Source of the DNA: Alphaproteobacteria bacterium
Lineage (GTDB): Bacteria; Pseudomonadota; Alphaproteobacteria; Micropepsales; Micropepsaceae
DNA: 64,000 bases
NCBI GenBank assembly: GCA_028865545.1
Contig: JAGWJY010000002.1
Location: 62,001-126,000, forward strand
Direction: 5' to 3'
Both the position numbers and the translations under genes were made by a program. Each line of letters opens with the position of its first letter. Within the stretch, counting starts at the first letter, position 1. Shown one piece after another: positions 9,211 through 18,240 of the stretch. The notes under the pieces are model-generated. The model did no database searches. It was not told the origin of the DNA and saw nothing but the letters and a program-made list of their open reading frames with translations.

Positions 9211-10599
9211 TTATTGCACAGGGGTTTTCACGTCGAAGTCATAGACCGTGTCGTGATCCGGGACGGTCTCCGGAACCGCACCTTCGCTCAAATCCGGTCC
9301 GGAAAGCAGCGGCGCTGTCATCGTTTTCTCGCCGAACAACTGAAACCGAATGTATGTTCCTGGCATGATCGTCGTCTTGTACACCAACTCATTGCCTTCG
9401 CGCCGGACAGGAAACGCCAGAAAGTCCGGGTCACCGAAAAAATCACCCCAGAGATAGAAGGTCTGGCCTGCCTTCGGCGTAGCACCACGGAAGCGGAACG
9501 TGACGTTCACCGGCCAGTCGTACTTTTTCTGCATGAAGTCGATCCCCGGCAGAACTGCGCCGTCAGGGCCGAAGAAAGTCATCACCTCCCAATCCACACT
9601 GTGGACAGGCCCCTTTGTACATTGGGATGGAATCCAGTCGGGCGCCCAGGTGAGAACGCCGACGCCGCCATTGGCGATCACGATCTGGGTGAGATCGGCC
9701 AGGAAATCCTCCTGGCCTTGTGGTGTTGCCGGGTAACCCGGTGTCACATTATCCTTAGCCAAACCGGAATTTTGCCCCGTAGTCCAGGGATAGGCGGTTT
9801 CGACAACAGTCACACCAACGTTCGGGTAACGGTTGCGCAGCATGTTGATCGTGCGCCCGAGTCCACGCAGCGAGTCCGTGGACCACTTCGGATAATAGCT
9901 GATGCCGATCATGTCGAAATCGGTCACGCCGGCTTTGACGGCTGCCGCAAACCAGGGCAAGACGTTTTCCGGCTGCGCGATCTGGATCATCACCTTCGGC
10001 TTGGTAGAGGAGGTACGAGCTGCGTCTCGTATGGCCCTGATCGCCGCGTTCAGCAGCAAGGCGTTGCGCTTCCAGTTGATGGCACCGTATTTCCAGCGCC
10101 CCCTGGCCAGGATTTCGTGGTTGATTTCGTTGCCGGGCTGCACGATGTCCGGCATCAAGCCGGCCTTATCTAGAGTCCGCAACGTGTCATAGGTGTACTG
10201 GTATAAAGCCTTGGCCAGCTGGTTTGGATCTTTGATCTTGGCCCAGGCGGCTGGAATGACCTGCTTGCCGCCGTCCGCCCACCAGTCGGAGTAGTGGAAA
10301 TCGAGCGACGTCGTCATGCCCGCTTCTTTGGCCCGTCTCAGGCTGCGTTCGACATCGGCGATGTTGCTGTATTTGGTCGGGTTGCCATCGGTCCAGATGC
10401 GGATGCGGGCGATATTTGCGCCGTGCTCCTTGAACAGGGCAAACAGGTCCTTTGGTTGACCGTTCTCGCGGTACACCACGCCGCAATCATCCATCTCATT
10501 GGCAAAAGAAAGATCGGCGCCGAAGTAAAATTCGTGCGCCGATGAGGGAGACAGGGAGAGGACTAGCAACACAAAAAAAGAAACTGCGAACGACTTCAT
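9211..10599 (-). CDS. GH53 endo-beta-1,4-galactanase (first of tandem pair)
   Basis: A 462-residue secreted GH53 enzyme, a paralogue of the next gene in the operon. The signal peptide is MKSFAVSFFVLLVLSLSPSSAH and the mature start is EFYFGADLSFANEMDDCG. The catalytic glutamates lie in VQPGNEINHE and VVETAYPW. The C-terminal module of about 100 residues (VTFRFRGATPKAGQTFYLWG, then PGTYIRFQLF) is shared with its neighbour. The frame stays open to 10665, but ATG 10599 has GAGGTGGG directly ahead and begins the signal peptide. Two copies may differ in chain-length or branching preference; sequence alone cannot tell. Confidence 0.92.
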   Translation of the reverse strand: MKSFAVSFFVLLVLSLSPSSAHEFYFGADLSFANEMDDCGVVYRENGQPKDLFALFKEHGANIARIRIWTDGNPTKYSNIADVERSLRRAKEAGMTTSLDFHYSDWWADGGKQVIPAAWAKIKDPNQLAKALYQYTYDTLRTLDKAGLMPDIVQPGNEINHEILARGRWKYGAINWKRNALLLNAAIRAIRDAARTSSTKPKVMIQIAQPENVLPWFAAAVKAGVTDFDMIGISYYPKWSTDSLRGLGRTINMLRNRYPNVGVTVVETAYPWTTGQNSGLAKDNVTPGYPATPQGQEDFLADLTQIVIANGGVGVLTWAPDWIPSQCTKGPVHSVDWEVMTFFGPDGAVLPGIDFMQKKYDWPVNVTFRFRGATPKAGQTFYLWGDFFGDPDFLAFPVRREGNELVYKTTIMPGTYIRFQLFGEKTMTAPLLSGPDLSEGAVPETVPDHDTVYDFDVKTPVQ

Positions 10600-10623
10600 A
10601 CCCACCTCGATAATGAAGAACGT

Positions 10624-10650
10624 CGGCGAGGGGCTTGAGGCCCCTCGCCG
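10624..10650 (-). terminator. Intra-operon hairpin between TBDR and GH53
   Basis: A perfect 11-bp stem (CGGCGAGGGGC / GCCCCTCGCCG) with a 5-base loop lies in the 62-base gap between the TBDR stop and the GH53 start. There is no T-run after it on the minus strand, so it is more likely a partial attenuator or mRNA-stabilising structure than a full terminator. Confidence 0.6.
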
Positions 10651-10661
10651 TAAACGTCGCA

Positions 10662-13352
10662 TCAATTCTTGTAGGAGATGTCGAACAGGAAAGAACGGCC
10701 GAACGTATCAAAGCGAGCCAGTTCTTCCGGGTTGTTATCCCAGTAGGACCGCGACACCTCGTTCGTCAGGTTGCGCCCCTGCAGGCGGAAGCCGATATGA
10801 TCGTTCCACTGATAGGAAAGACTGGCCTCCAACGTGCGCTCCCAGTCGAGCCTGGTGAGCGTTTGCGAGTTCCATCCCGCGATGATCGTGAACGGGCTGT
10901 GGATCTTGTACGCAATACGCGCCTCGATATCGTTGGCGCTGTACCACAGGTCCAGCTCGGCGGTGTGCTTGGCAAGACCTGTCGCATCGAGCGGGTTGTT
11001 GACTGGAGAAAACTCCTTCAAGCCCGAATTCACATAGGCATAGTTGGAATAAATCCCGAAGTCCTTCAGGAAACCCGGCAGGAAATAGAGACGGCTTTGG
11101 AATGTCAGTTCCAAACCCGTGATATCGCCGCCAGGGCCGTTCAACGGCGAATACATCGTGTAGGTGTTGCCGTTGATGAGCTGCGTCGTCGTGCCATATC
11201 CGATGAAGCTGTTCAGGTGCTTGTAGTACACTGCAGCCGAGAACAGCGACTCTTCGTGGAAATACCATTCATAGTCCAGATCAACCTGATCCGCCCTGTA
11301 GGGATTGAGAGTCGGATTTCCGCCAGACCCCGTATACGGCGGTGAAGTGCTCAACGAGAATCCCGTCCGGAGCTCGTCCAGCGGCGGGCGTGACACGGCA
11401 ATCGCCGCACCAAAGCGGACGATCTGCTCGTCGCTCAAGTGGAAGTTCACGTTCAGGCTCGGCAAGACATCGGTGTAGTTTTTCTTGAGCGTGATTGGCA
11501 GGTTGTTGCTGTAGCCGGAACTCGTCGTGGCCACGTTCGAAACGCGCACACCAAGATTGCCGTTCATCGGCACGCCCATGAAGTCCGAACTGAAGTCGGC
11601 CATCAGGTAACCTTCAAAAACCCTTTCGTGCACTTTCCAATGCTGCGGAAGCTGTTCCGATCCCGCAGGCACGGCGGTGTTCGCAAAGAGCAACGGCGCA
11701 AGCGTGTTGTAATTGCCGTACAACATATTTGGAACACTGAAGTCACGCACCGTAAACTCGCTCAAGTCGGAAGCCGGGAGCGTGAAGTCGGCCGAAGCGC
11801 CCGTGCAGCTGCCCACCGTCGAGCCGGTCACCGGACACAAATTGAACTGGAACTGCCGGTGGTTCTTCGCGCGGTCGGCCAGACGCGCGCCAAAGTCGAA
11901 TTCCGTAAAGAAAGAGCCCTCGATCATGCGCGAACCGTCGAGTTGAGCCGCCGAAATATGGTCGCGGGTGTACTCGGGCCCGGTGGTGGCGGGGTTCCAC
12001 GTGTGTACAGTCTGCGATGCCGGGTTAGCGACGTCTGCTCCGCCGCCGGATACCGTCACGACTGGCGACTGGCCGGCGCGTGTGTCGAAGGTCATGTTCT
12101 GCGGGTACTGGTCTGCGTAGATCGCCTGCCAGTCGTTGTTGCGGGCGGCTTCGGAGTGGGAAAGATCCAGCTTTACGTCCCAAGCCCCTTGCGTCCATTC
12201 GGTGTTCAACCCTCCAACGATCAGCGTATGCCGCTCGCTGTAGAGAGCGATCGTGTTTTGCAGGTCGGCGTAGGAATTCGGCAGGCTCGCCGCAACAACG
12301 ACGCCTCCGAGAGTCGTCACGTTGGGATTTGCGACACCTGCGACACAACCGTACTTGGATGCTGCAGAGCCATCGCATGGCGTGTGTGCAGGCGGGCTCG
12401 TCGGGAACGACGTCCAGTCGCCCCATGTACCGTTGCCATACCAAGCCTGGAACTGATCCTCATGAATGGTGTAACCGGAATACAGCGCGTCCAATTTGAT
12501 GCGGAGGTTTGAATTCGGACGCCAATCGGCTGTACCCGTGAGGGCGGTCCGGTCTTGCTGAATTTCGGTCACTTCGGTCTGCGCACCCCATGGCGTCGCA
12601 TCCGGGACGCCATCGCCGGTCACGTCCCCTGCGTTCCAACTGCTAGCCGGATTATATCCCCAGCCCTGGAACGACTCGTATCCGTTCTTTTCGCGCTGGA
12701 AGCTGGCGCCGAGTGCGATCGCGAAATTTTCGCTGAGATGCGTGATGTATGTCGTGCTACCGCGCATACCCCACGGGCTATAATTCGGGAGCTGGTTCGC
12801 TTCCTCATTATATTCCGGTCCGGCGCGTAAGGTGAAGCTTGGGCCGCTGTAGTCCAATGGAGAGATGGTCTGGATATCAATGGTTGCCGCGATACCGCCG
12901 GATATGAGATTGGCACCCTGCGACTTGTAGACTTTGACGGCGGAGACGACCTCGGACGGGTAGATTTCCCAGCGGACGTTCTGATCCGGTTCCGACGACG
13001 CAACTTCGCGCCCGTTGACTAAGCCAAGGACGAAACGCGGACCAAGTCCGCGGACGGCTGCCTGGCTGGCATTGCCGCGGTCGAGTGTCGTATTGAGCCC
13101 CGGAAGGCGGTTGAGTTCTTCGGCGATCGTGACATCCGGCAATTGTCCGATGTCTTTCGTCGAGATGTCTTCGGTTATGAGACTGGAGCTTTGCTTCATG
13201 ACCAGCGAGTCGCGAAGACTTTCGCGCACGCCAGTGACCGTTACCGTTTCCATGGAGTTCTGATCGTCCTGCGCAAACGCGCCGACCGACACCGCGGAAA
13301 AGACCGCGATTACACTCGCTCCACAAAGGAGCGCACGTTGTAGAGATTTCAC
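10662..13352 (-). CDS. TonB-dependent receptor (galactan oligomers, inferred)
   Basis: An 896-residue outer-membrane TonB-dependent transporter. A signal peptide (residues 1 to about 27, ending VGAFAQ) is followed by the TonB-box-like METVTVTG. The plug domain has DIGQLPDVTIAEELNRLPGL and the segment VRGLGPRFVLGLVNGRE. A long beta-barrel carries the usual late motif DEQIVRFGAAIAVSRPP and ends SFLFDISYKN. The frame is open to 13427, but GTG 13352 has GGGGAGGA at good distance and opens the signal peptide directly. It leads the operon with two GH53 galactanases, so uptake of galactan fragments is the best inference. A promoter with a palindrome over its -10 lies at 13423-13450. Confidence 0.9.
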   Translation of the reverse strand: MKSLQRALLCGASVIAVFSAVSVGAFAQDDQNSMETVTVTGVRESLRDSLVMKQSSSLITEDISTKDIGQLPDVTIAEELNRLPGLNTTLDRGNASQAAVRGLGPRFVLGLVNGREVASSEPDQNVRWEIYPSEVVSAVKVYKSQGANLISGGIAATIDIQTISPLDYSGPSFTLRAGPEYNEEANQLPNYSPWGMRGSTTYITHLSENFAIALGASFQREKNGYESFQGWGYNPASSWNAGDVTGDGVPDATPWGAQTEVTEIQQDRTALTGTADWRPNSNLRIKLDALYSGYTIHEDQFQAWYGNGTWGDWTSFPTSPPAHTPCDGSAASKYGCVAGVANPNVTTLGGVVVAASLPNSYADLQNTIALYSERHTLIVGGLNTEWTQGAWDVKLDLSHSEAARNNDWQAIYADQYPQNMTFDTRAGQSPVVTVSGGGADVANPASQTVHTWNPATTGPEYTRDHISAAQLDGSRMIEGSFFTEFDFGARLADRAKNHRQFQFNLCPVTGSTVGSCTGASADFTLPASDLSEFTVRDFSVPNMLYGNYNTLAPLLFANTAVPAGSEQLPQHWKVHERVFEGYLMADFSSDFMGVPMNGNLGVRVSNVATTSSGYSNNLPITLKKNYTDVLPSLNVNFHLSDEQIVRFGAAIAVSRPPLDELRTGFSLSTSPPYTGSGGNPTLNPYRADQVDLDYEWYFHEESLFSAAVYYKHLNSFIGYGTTTQLINGNTYTMYSPLNGPGGDITGLELTFQSRLYFLPGFLKDFGIYSNYAYVNSGLKEFSPVNNPLDATGLAKHTAELDLWYSANDIEARIAYKIHSPFTIIAGWNSQTLTRLDWERTLEASLSYQWNDHIGFRLQGRNLTNEVSRSYWDNNPEELARFDTFGRSFLFDISYKN

Positions 13353-13420
13353 TGGTATTCCTCCCCTGCTAAGGCTGCAGCCTCTGGCTACGGTTCTTAG
13401 ACTGTAGCCTATTATCTGAC

Positions 13421-13450
13421 TTATCATATAAATATGCGCGAGGTCGTCAA
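13421..13450 (-). promoter_or_regulatory. Promoter with overlapping palindrome for the galactan TBDR (site B)
   Basis: On the minus strand TTGACG (13450-13445), a 16-base spacer and TATGAT (13428-13423) form a good sigma70-type promoter 70 bases ahead of the TBDR start. The -10 lies within TTATCATATAA (13421-13431), arms TTAT/ATAA around CAT, matching sites before GH2, the dehydratase and galT. A repressor bound there would block the promoter. Confidence 0.6.
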
Positions 13451-13510
13451 GTCGACGTTACGGCGCGTCTGCGGTCTTTTACGCGCCGTGACTTTGTGGT
13501 GACAGGGTGA

Positions 13511-13526
13511 GTGTTAGCGCTAACAC
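13511..13526. promoter_or_regulatory. LacI-type operator, perfect 16-bp palindrome
   Basis: GTGTTAGCGCTAACAC is a perfect palindrome with the central CG characteristic of LacI/GalR-family operators. It lies between the divergent TBDR and dehydratase operons, about 160 bases from the TBDR start and 300 from the dehydratase start. No LacI-family gene is present in the window, so the regulator would act from elsewhere. Confidence 0.6.
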
Positions 13527-13723
13527 GATTTGCCTAGGTCTTAGCGTCCTGCAAACACAGTTGCCCAAGCGATCCGGCGGCGCCGCGATGATATCGCCCT
13601 GCACGCAGCGCGCTCTATACGAATTCGAGGCGCGTATTCGGCAATTTCTTTGTTATGTATTCGCAAATATCCTTGGCGCTTCAACAAGTCGCCAGGCCGC
13701 AAATCTGTCAGCGCCCGTCTCAC

Positions 13724-13752
13724 TTTACAGCAAGACTATTTATCATATAAAT
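13724..13752 (+). promoter_or_regulatory. Promoter with overlapping palindrome for the dehydratase operon (site C)
   Basis: TTTACA (13724-13729), a 16-base spacer and TATAAA (13746-13751) give a plausible promoter. The -10 is embedded in ATTTATCATATAAAT (13738-13752), whose arms ATTTAT/ATAAAT are exact inverted repeats around CAT. This is the most symmetric of the four related sites and the best guess at the operator of the GntR regulator encoded at 18241. Confidence 0.55.
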
Positions 13753-13826
13753 GTACAAAACAATTGGGATGGGCTCTGAACTTCTCTGGCAATTCAGAGC
13801 CCTCGTTCCTAGGGGGCACGGTGGCC

Positions 13827-15557
13827 ATGTCCACACAAAAAGGCGGGTTCCGCAGTGCCAAGATTTACGGCCGGACGGATCGCGACGGATTCATCCATCG
13901 CAGTTGGATGAAGAGCGAGGGACTGCCGGCCAACGTGTTTGATGGCCGTCCGGTTATCGGAATCTGCAATACGTGGTCCGAACTGACGCCCTGCAACTAC
14001 CATCTGCGGGACTTGGCCGAGCATGTGAAGCGTGGCGTCTGGGAAGCAGGCGGTCTGCCGCTTGAGTTTCCTGCCATGTCGCTGGGCGAGACGCAGATGC
14101 GCCCGACTGCCATGCTGTTCCGCAACCTCTTGGCGATGGAGGTGGAAGAGTCCATCCGTGCAAATCCGATCGACGCCGTCGTACTTCTGGGCGGTTGCGA
14201 CAAAACAACGCCCGGCCCGTTGATGGGCGCAGCGAGTGTCGATCTCCCCACCATCGTGGTCTCCTCCGGCCCGATGCTGAACGGAAAATTCCGCGGTCGC
14301 GATATCGGCTCTGGCACCTATGTCTGGAAGATCAGCGAGGCCATGCGGGCCGGCGAGATGATGCCGAAAGACTTTGCCGACGCCGAAAGCGGCATGTCGC
14401 GCAGTCCGGGAACCTGCATGACGATGGGTACGGCCTCCACCTTCGCCTGCCTGGTGGAAGCGATGGGGTTGTCTCTGCCCTACAACGCCACGATTCCGGC
14501 TGTCGACGCCCGGCGCCGTGTCCTGGCACATGAAACCGGCCGGATGATTGTCGAGATGGCGCACAAGGACATTCGCCTGTCACGCATCGTTACCCGTAAA
14601 TCGTTGGAAAACGCGATCTGTACGATCGCCGCGATTGGCGGCTCGACGAATGTGGTCATCCACCTTCTGGCTCTGGCGGGGCGCATGGGAATTCCGCTGC
14701 AACTGAAGGATTTCGACCGGCTGTCCAGCGAAATTCCGCTGATTGTCGATCTGCAGCCATCAGGCAGCTTCCTGATGGAGGATTTCCACTATGCCGGAGG
14801 GCTCCCTGCAGCGCTGAAGCAGATAGCTGGCGCACTTTCGTTAGATGCACCAACGGTCTCCGGCAGTACGCTCGGCGAAATTATCGCCCAAGCCGAGTGT
14901 TTCAACGGCGAGGTCATTCGCGACGCCCAAAATCCAGCGCGCGAATATTCGGGGATATGGGTCCTCAATGGCAATCTATGTCCAAATGGCGCCATCATGA
15001 AACCGAGCGCGGCCAAGACATCTCTGTACCGCCATCGCGGCCGCGCCGTCGTGTTCGAAACGATCGAAGACTTCAAGGCGCGCATCGACGACCCAAATCT
15101 CGAAGTCGACGACACTTCCGTTCTAGTCCTCAAGGGCTGCGGACCCAAGGGTTACCCGGGCATGCCGGAGGTTGGGAATATGCCGCTGCCGCGCAAGCTG
15201 TTGGCGCGCGGCGTCAAGGACATGCTGCGCATCTCCGATGCGCGCATGAGCGGTACTGCATTCGGCACCGTCATCTTGCATGTCGCACCGGAATCCGAAG
15301 CCGGAGGGCCGCTTGCCGTCGTAAGGACCGGCGACGAAATCCTTTTCGATGGCCACCTCCGCAAGCTCGACCTGTTGATCCCGGCTGCCGAATTAGAGAT
15401 ACGCCTGAAGGTCTGGCGGGAAACGCATGCACCGCCCAAGTGGAAGCGCGGCTATTACCGACTCTATTACGACCATGTTCTGCAGGCCGATCGTGGCTGC
15501 GATCTGGACTTCCTCGTAGGCGCGAGCGGGTCTGTCGTTGAGCGGGAGTCGCACTGA
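13827..15557 (+). CDS. IlvD/Edd-family sugar-acid dehydratase
   Basis: A 576-residue Fe-S dehydratase of the IlvD/Edd superfamily that turns an aldonate into its 2-keto-3-deoxy acid. The three cluster cysteines are visible: C47 in ICNTWSELTPC, then GGCDKTTPG and SPGTCMTMG. RSWMKSEGLP and the tail YYRLYYDHVLQADRGCDLDFL are typical of the pentonate/hexonate branch (L-arabonate, D-xylonate or D-galactonate dehydratases) rather than of the valine-pathway enzyme. I choose ATG 13827 (AGGGGG 12 bases ahead; a GTG two codons earlier is possible), because the longer frame to 13650 runs through the promoter. With a sugar dehydrogenase and lactonase nearby, galactonate or arabonate is the likely substrate. 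Confidence 0.85.
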   Translation: MSTQKGGFRSAKIYGRTDRDGFIHRSWMKSEGLPANVFDGRPVIGICNTWSELTPCNYHLRDLAEHVKRGVWEAGGLPLEFPAMSLGETQMRPTAMLFRNLLAMEVEESIRANPIDAVVLLGGCDKTTPGPLMGAASVDLPTIVVSSGPMLNGKFRGRDIGSGTYVWKISEAMRAGEMMPKDFADAESGMSRSPGTCMTMGTASTFACLVEAMGLSLPYNATIPAVDARRRVLAHETGRMIVEMAHKDIRLSRIVTRKSLENAICTIAAIGGSTNVVIHLLALAGRMGIPLQLKDFDRLSSEIPLIVDLQPSGSFLMEDFHYAGGLPAALKQIAGALSLDAPTVSGSTLGEIIAQAECFNGEVIRDAQNPAREYSGIWVLNGNLCPNGAIMKPSAAKTSLYRHRGRAVVFETIEDFKARIDDPNLEVDDTSVLVLKGCGPKGYPGMPEVGNMPLPRKLLARGVKDMLRISDARMSGTAFGTVILHVAPESEAGGPLAVVRTGDEILFDGHLRKLDLLIPAAELEIRLKVWRETHAPPKWKRGYYRLYYDHVLQADRGCDLDFLVGASGSVVERESH

Positions 15558-15632
15558 CGTCACAAAGGACATCTGAAGAGCGAAAGAATAAACCAGCGCG
15601 CAATGCGCAGTGTTTCAGGGGGATAATCTTAC

Positions 15633-17261
15633 ATGCACCTTTCAACCATCGATATTGCTGTCATCGTAGCCTACGCCGTCTTCATATTCGTGCTCGCCCA
15701 ATGGGTTTCTCGCGAGAAGGCAGGGCACCAAAAGAACAGCCAAGACTACTTTCTCGCCAGCCGCGCGCTACCTTGGTGGGCGATCGGAACGTCGCTGATT
15801 GCGGCAAACATTTCAGCCGAACAGATCATCGGCATGTCGGGATCGGGATATGCCATCGGGCTGGCTATCGCGTCCTACGAATGGATGGCCGCTCTGACAC
15901 TTCTGATCGTCGGTAACTTTTTCCTGCCGATCTTTCTGAAAAACCAGATTTATACGATGCCGGAGTTTCTGGCTCGCCGGTATGGGCCGAACATCCAATT
16001 CGTGATGGCGATCTTCTGGCTCGTCCTCTACGTCTTCGTTAACCTGACCTCCATCCTATGGCTGGGCGCCACCGCCGTGCATACGGTCACAGGACTGACC
16101 CAGGAACAGAGCCTGATGGTCCTGGCCGCTTTCGCCGGCGCTTATGCGCTTTATGGCGGCCTTAAAGCCATCGCGTTGACGGACATCGTGCAGGTGACGA
16201 TGCTTGTCTTGGGCGGTTTGGTGATCGTGTTCATCGCGCTGACAAAAGTTTCCGGCGATATGAGCTTGCTCGGCGCATTTCACGGGTTCGGCGTATTGGT
16301 GAACAAGTTACCCGATCACTTCCACATGATTCTTGGGCCTGACAGTCCCTATTACAAAGACCTGCCCGGACTCTCGGTGATCTTTGGCGGGATGTGGGTT
16401 GCCAACCTGTCTTATTGGGGTTTCAACCAGTACATCATCCAGCGGGGCCTCGCCGCCAAGAGCATCCAGGAAGCCCAAAAAGGCATCGTCCTGGCAGCGT
16501 TCCTCAAACTGCTCATTCCCGTCCTGGTGGTTGTGCCGGGCATCGCTGCCGTCGTATTGGCGCCGGGACTGAAGAACGATCAGGCCTATCCGACACTGAT
16601 GACCTACCTGCCGCCGGGTCTGCTGGGTCTCGTTTTCGTCGCGCTAATCGCGGCTATCATCGCCTCGATGGGTTCGAAGATAAACTCGATCGCGACGATC
16701 TTCACCATGGACGTCTACAGAACGTTCCACAAGCAGGCGAGTGAGAAGAATCTGGTGATCGTCGGACGCTTGACCGCCGTCATCGGTCTGGTTATCGCGC
16801 TGATCGTCGCCAAACCGTTAATTGGCGGTTTCGATCAGGCCTTCCAGTATATTCAGGAATTTTCCGGTTTCTTCACGCCGGGAATTACTGTGATCTTCCT
16901 GCTCGGCCTATTCTGGAAACGCGCGACAGAAGCAGGTGCACTCACCGCAGCGATCGGTTCGGTCGTACTGTCCTGCCTTTACTATTTCGCCGGCTGGCTG
17001 TCGCTGCATGTCTTTGCCGGCAACGCGGCATTGGCGGCTCCTCTAGCCGTAATGGGGTCCATCCCCTTCATGAACCGCATGGGCTACATATTCCTGATCT
17101 GCTTCGGTTTGGCAGTTGTTGCCTCGCTGCTGCAGAAACCCAGGCCGGAAAACGTGACCGTGGATGTCACCGACGTCGATTTTTCGACGAGCAAGTCCTT
17201 CAAAATAGCCAGTGGTGCTATCATCGCCATTCTGGTTGCCCTCTATGCAACATGGTGGTGA
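15633..17261 (+). CDS. SGLT-type sodium/sugar symporter (copy 1)
   Basis: A 542-residue sodium:solute symporter of the vSGLT (sodium/galactose) branch in the inner membrane. Visible family segments are SQDYFLASRALPWWAIG, SLIAANISAEQIIGMSGSGY, the IYTMPEFLARRYG loop, VLYVFVNLTSILWLGATAVH, and later SYWGFNQYIIQRGLAAKS and IAAIIASMGSKINSIATIF. About 14 helices fit the length. The protein ends in a helix closing with LYATWW. It lies 75 bases after the dehydratase and has a close paralogue at 20352-21950. Galactose or arabinose uptake from the periplasm is inferred from the locus. Confidence 0.9.
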   Translation: MHLSTIDIAVIVAYAVFIFVLAQWVSREKAGHQKNSQDYFLASRALPWWAIGTSLIAANISAEQIIGMSGSGYAIGLAIASYEWMAALTLLIVGNFFLPIFLKNQIYTMPEFLARRYGPNIQFVMAIFWLVLYVFVNLTSILWLGATAVHTVTGLTQEQSLMVLAAFAGAYALYGGLKAIALTDIVQVTMLVLGGLVIVFIALTKVSGDMSLLGAFHGFGVLVNKLPDHFHMILGPDSPYYKDLPGLSVIFGGMWVANLSYWGFNQYIIQRGLAAKSIQEAQKGIVLAAFLKLLIPVLVVVPGIAAVVLAPGLKNDQAYPTLMTYLPPGLLGLVFVALIAAIIASMGSKINSIATIFTMDVYRTFHKQASEKNLVIVGRLTAVIGLVIALIVAKPLIGGFDQAFQYIQEFSGFFTPGITVIFLLGLFWKRATEAGALTAAIGSVVLSCLYYFAGWLSLHVFAGNAALAAPLAVMGSIPFMNRMGYIFLICFGLAVVASLLQKPRPENVTVDVTDVDFSTSKSFKIASGAIIAILVALYATWW

Positions 17262-17323
17262 AAATAGGCGCGCACTGGCAGACAAAGAAGCATCCCAAGC
17301 TTCTGGTGGGAAATTGACGCAAC

Positions 17324-18229
17324 ATGAAGCTGGTCGAGATTATCAGGGTGGGAAATACGCTTGGCGAAAGCGTGCTATGGGATGTCGGCACACAATCGCT
17401 CTGGTGGACAGATATTCAGGAACGCTTGCTGTATCAGTACGGTTGGGACGATCAGAGGTTGAAGCAGTTCGCCGCACCGGAACGACTCTGTTCGTTCGGC
17501 TTCGTCCATGGCAACGACAAATTGATCGCCGCCTTTGAAAGCGGCTTTGCGCTCTTCAGCCCAGCTGATGGCGCGACGGTATGGCTTGCGCGGCCGGAGG
17601 CGGAACACCGCGGCATGCGTATGAACGACGGTCGGGTCGACCGTCAGGGCCGTTTCTGGGCCGGTTCCATGGCAGAAACTGCGGCCGGTGCCGGTAAGGC
17701 AAAGCTTTATTGCCTCGACAAGACCGGCCTGGCGCATCTTCGGGAAAGCGGCATCACCATCTCCAATGGAATTTGCTGGAGCCCAGACGCCACAAAATTC
17801 TATTTTGCGGACTCCCCAAGCCAGACCATCTGGCAATACGCCTTTGACGCCACGAGCGGCGATGTATCCGATCGCCGCGTTTTCGCAGAGACGCCGGATG
17901 GTGCCTCTCCCGACGGTGCCAATGTCGATTCAGAAGGCTTTCTGTGGAGCGCACATTGGGGTGCCGGTCACATCGTGCGCTACGCACCGGACGGACGCAT
18001 AGATCGTACTCTGGCGTTGCCCACCAGCCAACCAAGTTGCCTGGCATTCGGTGGACCGCACCTCGATCTGCTGTTTGTGACCACGGCGCGGCAAGGCCTG
18101 AGCGGGGATACGCTTAGGTATGATGTTAGCGCCGGGGATGTCTTTGTGTACAATGTGGGCGTTGCGGGTTTGCCTGAGAGCCGTTACTTCCCGGGCGATG
18201 GGCGTGCTTCGCCGTCGGACAAGGTCTGA
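17324..18229 (+). CDS. SMP-30/gluconolactonase-family lactonase
   Basis: A 301-residue six-bladed beta-propeller lactonase that opens aldonolactones to aldonates. The metal-binding residues of the family can be placed: the glutamate in LGESVLWD, the asparagine in MRMNDGRVD, the asparagine in TISNGICWSPD and the aspartate in GASPDGANVDSEG. RQGRFWAGSM is also standard. There is no signal peptide, so it acts in the cytoplasm, between the sugar dehydrogenase (19276) and the sugar-acid dehydratase (13827). Galactono- or arabinonolactone is the expected substrate. It is 11 bases ahead of the regulator gene. Confidence 0.88.
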   Translation: MKLVEIIRVGNTLGESVLWDVGTQSLWWTDIQERLLYQYGWDDQRLKQFAAPERLCSFGFVHGNDKLIAAFESGFALFSPADGATVWLARPEAEHRGMRMNDGRVDRQGRFWAGSMAETAAGAGKAKLYCLDKTGLAHLRESGITISNGICWSPDATKFYFADSPSQTIWQYAFDATSGDVSDRRVFAETPDGASPDGANVDSEGFLWSAHWGAGHIVRYAPDGRIDRTLALPTSQPSCLAFGGPHLDLLFVTTARQGLSGDTLRYDVSAGDVFVYNVGVAGLPESRYFPGDGRASPSDKV

Positions 18230-18240
18230 GGGAAAAGAGA

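Larger units (their letters stand above)
13353..13826. other. Divergent regulatory region of the galactan TBDR and dehydratase operons
   Basis: This 474-base spacer holds promoters in both directions plus three palindromes: TTATCATATAA at 13421-13431, GTGTTAGCGCTAACAC at 13511-13526 and ATTTATCATATAAAT at 13738-13752. The open frame that extends the dehydratase upstream to 13650 crosses the third palindrome and the promoter and is not believed to be coding. Confidence 0.7.

Noticed and set aside
13650-13826. N-terminal extension of the dehydratase
   Set aside because: The extension crosses the promoter and palindrome at 13724-13752 and has no similarity to the family, which normally begins near the chosen start.
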